Shown here: positions 58,982 through 64,000 of the stretch, one piece after another
Layout: each line of letters opens with the position of its first letter
Position numbering within the stretch: the stretch's first letter is position 1
Assembly: GCA_013180625.2 (NCBI GenBank)
Contig: SNVD02013093.1
Location: forward strand, 310,001-374,000
Direction of reading: 5' to 3'
Origin: Boswellia sacra
Taxonomy: Eukaryota; Streptophyta; Magnoliopsida; Sapindales; Burseraceae
Length of the DNA: 64,000 nt
The notes under the pieces: model-generated
What the model saw: only the letters and a program-made list of their open reading frames with translations
The model's database searches: none
What the model was told of the DNA's origin: nothing
Translations under genes and position numbers: made by a program

Positions 58982-61900
58982 CTAATGAAGATATATGGTT
59001 TCTGTTGTTTGAGTATATATTGGGGTTATATTGAAGGACCCAAAATCTACTTCTCGCTTCCTTTGCCAAATCTTTAGCTCATTCTCAGCTCTATAAACTT
59101 CAGATGGCCCACTAACCTCCTTCTTTGACTAGCATTTAGACAGTAATCGGGCAGCACACGAGCGACATCGAGGGAGCTTTGCCTTGCACGGTGGTGTGGT
59201 ACCTACAAAAGGTACTCCGATGCCCAAGTCAAGATTCCGATGGTTAGAAATCAAACAACAAACATCAGTTAACCAGCAAGAAGATTCTAGGAGAAAGGAA
59301 AAAGAGAAAAAAATAGTATTAGTTGCTTGAATGCCCTTTCTGGGAGGGACCTTCCTTTATATTTCTTTCTTCCTCCTCCTAAAATTGCTTTGGGCCCCTC
59401 CCCTTACCTATCAATGTCTTTGTTTATTTGGGCTGCCTCTAATTTCCTTCTCTTCCTTTTCTAGAATTGCTTCTCTAGGAAGCTCAAGGTCGCGCCTCCC
59501 CCTAGCCATTCTTCATCTTAAGTTCTCATATTATCCTCTGCATAAAGCTTGCAGTTTCCATAAATGGCTTGCTTCAAGCTTTTAACCACTGGTTTCTCTC
59601 AAGCCATGGTTCCTAAATTTTGAACTCACTTTATTGCTTTTCCTCCTTAGCCCATGTGAAGCCCTTTTCTTCTCTCCCGTCAATCCTTGTTTTATTTTTA
59701 TTATTTCTATTACAATAAAAAAGAGTGAAGGACTAGATTTGTGACCCCAACTAAACTCAACCCAACTTTGGCCTGATCCCAATTCGGCCTTGTGGCCTTA
59801 GTTCGAAGTGGGCTAGCTACTAAGATTGAAAAAGCTTTGGGCTAGGCTTGGAGGCCCAAACTCACTCTTTCATTTGCCCTCTTTTGCATTGGGCCTGATG
59901 TTGCATGGGAGAGGCTTGTTGCAAAACACTTCTCCAAGCCCAAGGGGCATCTCGCTTGATCTAGCCCTTTTTCCTTAGAGAAATGTCTTACATCCCTCCA
60001 ATGAGGAAACCCCTTTTTTTACCTGATTTCTCAATTTGATCCTCGAGGAGTTAATAAAATCGAAGCAGTTCTTCCTTCACTTTATGAATGTGTTTGTTGA
60101 CTTCTAGAGCAGTAGTTTGCGTTTCTCCAACCTGCATCACATCACGTCTCTTCCAAGTTAGAAGATGGCAGTTCATTGGTATCCTTTCTCTCTATTTAAA
60201 ATCCCTAACCGTCTCTCTAAAGTCTTCATTAACTTGCAATCTCCTTGCCCTTTTATGTCTCTCATTTGATTCTGGATGTTCTATTGTTTTGGCATTGATT
60301 TTGCCTTTTTCTTTTTATTCATCATGCATTCGAAGATTTCACCCTTGCGCGCATGGCTCTGTCTACATTCTAGAGAGAATACTAAGTTCCCAATGATGTC
60401 TATCTGTAAGAAGTTAGAGACGGGACCTTTGTGATCCAAAGCATAAAAAGTAATTTCATGTATTCTCTCAATGGCATTTGGATGTTGTGAGGTTCCCTCT
60501 TCACCCTTTGATTGCCAAATTCCTTCATTTCAGCAACTTATGCTCGATGCAAGTCATGCTCATTGTTTTCAAGATCTTGACCGCTATCACCATACTGAAT
60601 AAATAATGAAACATCAACCTAGGCTTGCTGGATTTCATGTGCTCTTATTTTTTAACAGAGTTAAAGGGGAGTCTAGGGCATTACTACACCTTTTCGAGGA
60701 AGGGGGCCCATCTTTTTGGGCTTTGCCTATAATAACAAAGACTAGAAAAAAATATAGTCTAATCGTGGGTGGGAATTTGTTGGCCGCATCTAGTCTTGCA
60801 TTCCAGATTCACAAGATTTCAACAAAATTAATATTACTTAGTTTCCATTTATTTCTGTTTTGTTTAGGTAGAGGCAGGGCCTTGATCCTTGTCACCACTA
60901 TCCTTTTCTGTCTGATTCTTTTCTCCTTTGTTTTCCTTTTTCTCCTTTTTCTCTTTTTATGTAGCTCCCACCTTTATTCGACTTTGTAGTGAATGATTAG
61001 ACTATCTGAGGATCGAAATGGACTCCTATGATCACGATAGTGTATGAATAGGGCTTTCATCCCACCAATGCATTTACGATGAAGACACTGTGTCAAAGCT
61101 TCTTTTGAGACTTAAGGGAACACAAATGAGCCCTGTGCACATCTGGAGAAATGGAGCCACTCAGTTATTCAATTGGGAATGAATTGGGGCAATCCGATCC
61201 CTTACTTTGGGATCTAAATAGCCATATCCTTTTAGAGATAGGTTCAGGAAGTAAGCTACGAGTCCTTTGACTCGCCCAGATTAAGATCTGGTTTCCACTA
61301 GAGTATACCAAATGAGAATATCTTATATTGACATACAGTCCACTTAGGGTTGTTTGTTTTTTATGCACACATTGTCCATTTTATCTTCTTTAAGACATGT
61401 GAGGTGATTATTCAATCAAATAATAATTATATATCCATCCATAAAAGGAGGGAGGAGAATAGAGTTACATTTTCGTAAAACATGGGGAAAGGAAAATGAT
61501 TATATCGCTTTGTTCTTCGACAATAAAGTAAAATAACATTTCAAATAAAATATTCTATGCATTCATTCATAATAAATCATATATTTGAACGTAAATAATT
61601 AATTCGAGACTCGATAAATAGTGAATTCCTCTCCACCATATGTGACTCTATTTAATGTTTCTCAAGCCTCTTTAAGCATTTCAATACGTTAAATAGAGTA
61701 TCCTAAGTGATGGTCCCTCACCATCAATGTGAATCTACCATCACTTCATGGCATCACTCAATAATGCTTCATAATTCATTCAAAGCATATTCATACATTC
61801 ATACATTAATTAAATAAAATCCCAACAAAGCCATAATCTAATATCATTGAATTTCACCCTAGATTCGATAATTCTATAATGGCAATTGTTATTCTAGCAT

Positions 61901-63354
61901 AATTCATGTCAATTTGTAAGGAATCATGGCATTTCTACCCTATTCATAGCATTCATGGCATATTCTATCCTAAATATGGCAATTCTAGCCTAATTCAAAT
62001 ATTCAACATTAAACAAGACTATTCTAGTCCCATCCAAGCATTCGAAGGGGCAATTAAGGTAATTCACTCCTTCAAAGCAATCATAAGTCTTCTAGCATGA
62101 TTCTAATCATGTGCTCCTAAGCATGATTCTAAGCATTCGCAAAGTATATAAATTCTTAAACATGATTCTAATAGAGAAGGGATGACGAACTTATCACGAC
62201 ACGCTTATCTATCTCGCAAAACAAATAATGGTTAGAATAATATATAATAACCCCTAAACATGCTCCTAAGCATAAAAAATAAGTCCTAAACATGCTTTTT
62301 CTATGCATAATTGAATCTAAACATTCTTAATTCTAAGTAAGAAAAATAAAAGAGAAAATAGGAGGGAGAAGAGAAATATGCTCTTAAGACGTACCATTTT
62401 TGGATTTAGAGCAATAAAACGCCTAAAAAAACTTTAAACTTGAAAACATCTCTCGAATTCTCGAGTGTTTCTTTAAAAGAAAGAAGAGATGATTATATTC
62501 GATAATCGGTATGTCTTGCAAAGTGATAAGGGGGTTGTTTATATAGAAGAGGAGTGAAGCTAAAAAAGAAAGGTTTTAATTGAAAATTTTCAAGAATACG
62601 CAACCAACAGCCATGTGGCTATTGGTAGACTATCGGCCAGCCATCAAATAGTGGGGCAGTTGTTGGTTGACAGTTGGGCGACTCTCTGATAGTCAGCGGC
62701 TATTGGTCAACGACCAGGAGGCCGTTTACTTTGACCCTCTTTGTTTTGTTATTTCGCAAAGCAGTCCCTTCTGACTTTTGCCTATTCAATCATGCATAAC
62801 TTTCAAGTTCAACTCTGATTCACGATTCCTAAATTTGTATGAAAACTAGATATCCGTGGTTTTGCAACGGTAAATGACCCATAATCGGATTCCTCTTGGA
62901 TTAATTTTTGTGATTTTTTTGAAATCACATATCAGTTTTCTAGATCTTTCATCGATTCCCTCTCACCTTTCCTTTCTTGGCCTTCAAGGCATTTTGGTTA
63001 TTTTCATTACTTGACATTCATATTCATTCCTTCATCGAGCCTAAAAAATTTAGTGTTTATACTAGTTATGTAGATGTAGAAATTTAGTGTTGAAGTAAAT
63101 ATTTCTATGTATTGAAATAGAAATCTATAGTGATATTTAGGGTTATACTAGTTAAAAAGGTTGAGATTTGATACTCCTTTTTCTTTTTCAAATTAATTCA
63201 GGCAACCTTGAAATTCATTAAAATCAACAATGAGTACAAATTGCAAAACTATTTTCAATAATAATTTAATAATTCACCCAATAAGAAGTTACCAATTTAG
63301 ATTGTAGGGAATTAGTTGTAGATTTTGTTTGTACATATAGAATTGTTATAATTT
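58980..63354. other. Unassigned, probably transposon-derived DNA
   Basis: No reading frame matches a family I know. Several features resemble the long LTRs or leaders of plant retrotransposons: a CT-rich stretch (59340-59720), GGCCCA/GGGCCT-rich patches (59760-59950) and, read on the minus strand, a TATATAAACAA box near 62545-62532. Two patches (61900-62110 and 62090-62340) hold scattered repeats of CTAAGCATGATTCTA-like words. I could not find element ends or target duplications. Confidence 0.4.
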
Positions 63355-63560
63355 ATGTTGGTGTCGAGTATCAAGATTGTTAGTGTCGAGTTGTTTTCAT
63401 GACGAGATCTTGCCTAGTTTTAAGTTGTTGTCGTGTCGAGATTTTGTCTAGTGTCGAGATTTTGTCGAGTTTCGAGATTTTGTCAAGACTGTGTCAAGTG
63501 TCGAGACTGTTTGTCAATATTATCGAGTGTTGAGTGTCGAGTGTCGAGTGTGGGATAGTT
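63355..63560. repeat. Degenerate TGTCGAG minisatellite
   Basis: About 200 bp made of loosely spaced copies of GTGTCGAG and variants (GTGTCGAGATTTTGTC, GAGTGTCGAGTGTCGAGTGT), tightest at 63525-63550. The same word dominates the core of the foldback element at 3.1-3.4 kb. Confidence 0.85.
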
Positions 63561-64000
63561 GTGCCGAGAATGTTGGTGATGAGATTGATGGTGTCAACTT
63601 GCATGTGCCATGCACATGTTGATTTTTGTCTAACTTGGGATGAAACAAGAATATTATTTTAATTCTTATTTTACTATTTCTAGAATTATATTTTAGGAAG
63701 TATTTGATTTATAATAAATATCTCTTTAAGATTAGAGTATAGTATCTTGTATTCCAAATAAAATAGGAGAATATTTATTTGTGTCCAAATTCCTTTAGGA
63801 GTTTAATTATAACACTTCCTATTATATTTCTCTTTATCCTAATATGATTTTGATTAGAATTTTTACAGGATTCTAAAGGAGATTTCGTCCAGGCCTCTCA
63901 ATAAATATACCATGTTATATTTACATAACTGGTGGGCTGATCAAGTAGAAGACAGATTGGCGAGTTAGCTGATTTGGTTGTGTTTTTGAGAGAGTCTTGA
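63561..64000. other. Intergenic DNA to the window end
   Basis: AT-rich with no gene recognised. The window may cut a feature here. Confidence 0.45.

Noticed and set aside
60606..60989. 127-codon frame with a hydrophobic C terminus.
   Set aside because: It sits in a T-rich stretch that explains the Phe/Leu run; no family recognised and no neighbouring exons.
61900..62340. Possible CRISPR-like regularly spaced repeats (ATGATTCTA).
   Set aside because: The words are degenerate, irregularly spaced and in plant nuclear DNA; a degenerate repeat is enough.

Overview
The window looks like nuclear DNA of a eudicot plant. It is AT-rich, its genes are split by long AT-rich introns, it carries Ty1/copia and Ty3/gypsy LTR retrotransposons primed from an initiator-tRNA-like site (TGGTATCAGAGC), and it holds plant-type genes (a GTE bromodomain factor and a DUF247 protein). 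I cannot name the species from the sequence alone.

Layout. 0-4.3 kb: AT-rich intergenic DNA with a minus-strand SINE (about 1.70-2.00 kb) and a 1.27 kb foldback element (2.70-3.97 kb) whose core is full of TGTCGAG-type motifs. 4.37-9.63 kb: young Copia element 1 with 395-bp LTRs differing at 4 sites. 11.05-13.57 kb: a degenerate copy of the DNA that lies between the methyltransferase and GTE genes at 24.8-31.1 kb. 15.06-20.07 kb: old, heavily broken Copia element 2 on the minus strand. 20.25-21.65 kb: a solo LTR. 23.1-24.8 kb: a HEMK2/MTQ2-type methyltransferase gene preceded by DNA copied from the 5' part of the GTE gene. 25.38-30.66 kb: a Gypsy element. 31.1-41.3 kb: an eight-coding-exon GTE bromodomain gene (396 aa predicted). 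42.9-44.4 kb: a minus-strand DUF247 gene with one premature stop, plus an inverted fragment at 45.7 kb. 46-53.9 kb: very AT-rich intergenic DNA with MITE-like elements. 53.9-58.8 kb: Copia element 3. 58.8-64 kb: unassigned, probably transposon-derived DNA ending in a TGTCGAG-rich minisatellite.

The most interesting structure is a tandem segmental duplication of a methyltransferase-GTE gene pair. One GTE copy has been reduced to its 5' UTR exon and part of an intron, has lost its first coding exon, and now lies directly upstream of the methyltransferase coding region. It could therefore supply that gene's promoter, 5' UTR and leader intron. The Gypsy element entered one of the two duplicated intergenic stretches, and the other copy still shows the site without the insertion. 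LTR divergence gives the order Copia 2 (about 9%) older than Gypsy (about 3%), which is older than Copia 1 and Copia 3 (about 1%). The three youngest elements carry eleven in-frame stop codons between them but only one frameshift. The living host genes appear to be the methyltransferase, GTE and possibly DUF247; no operon-like or pathway link between them is evident.
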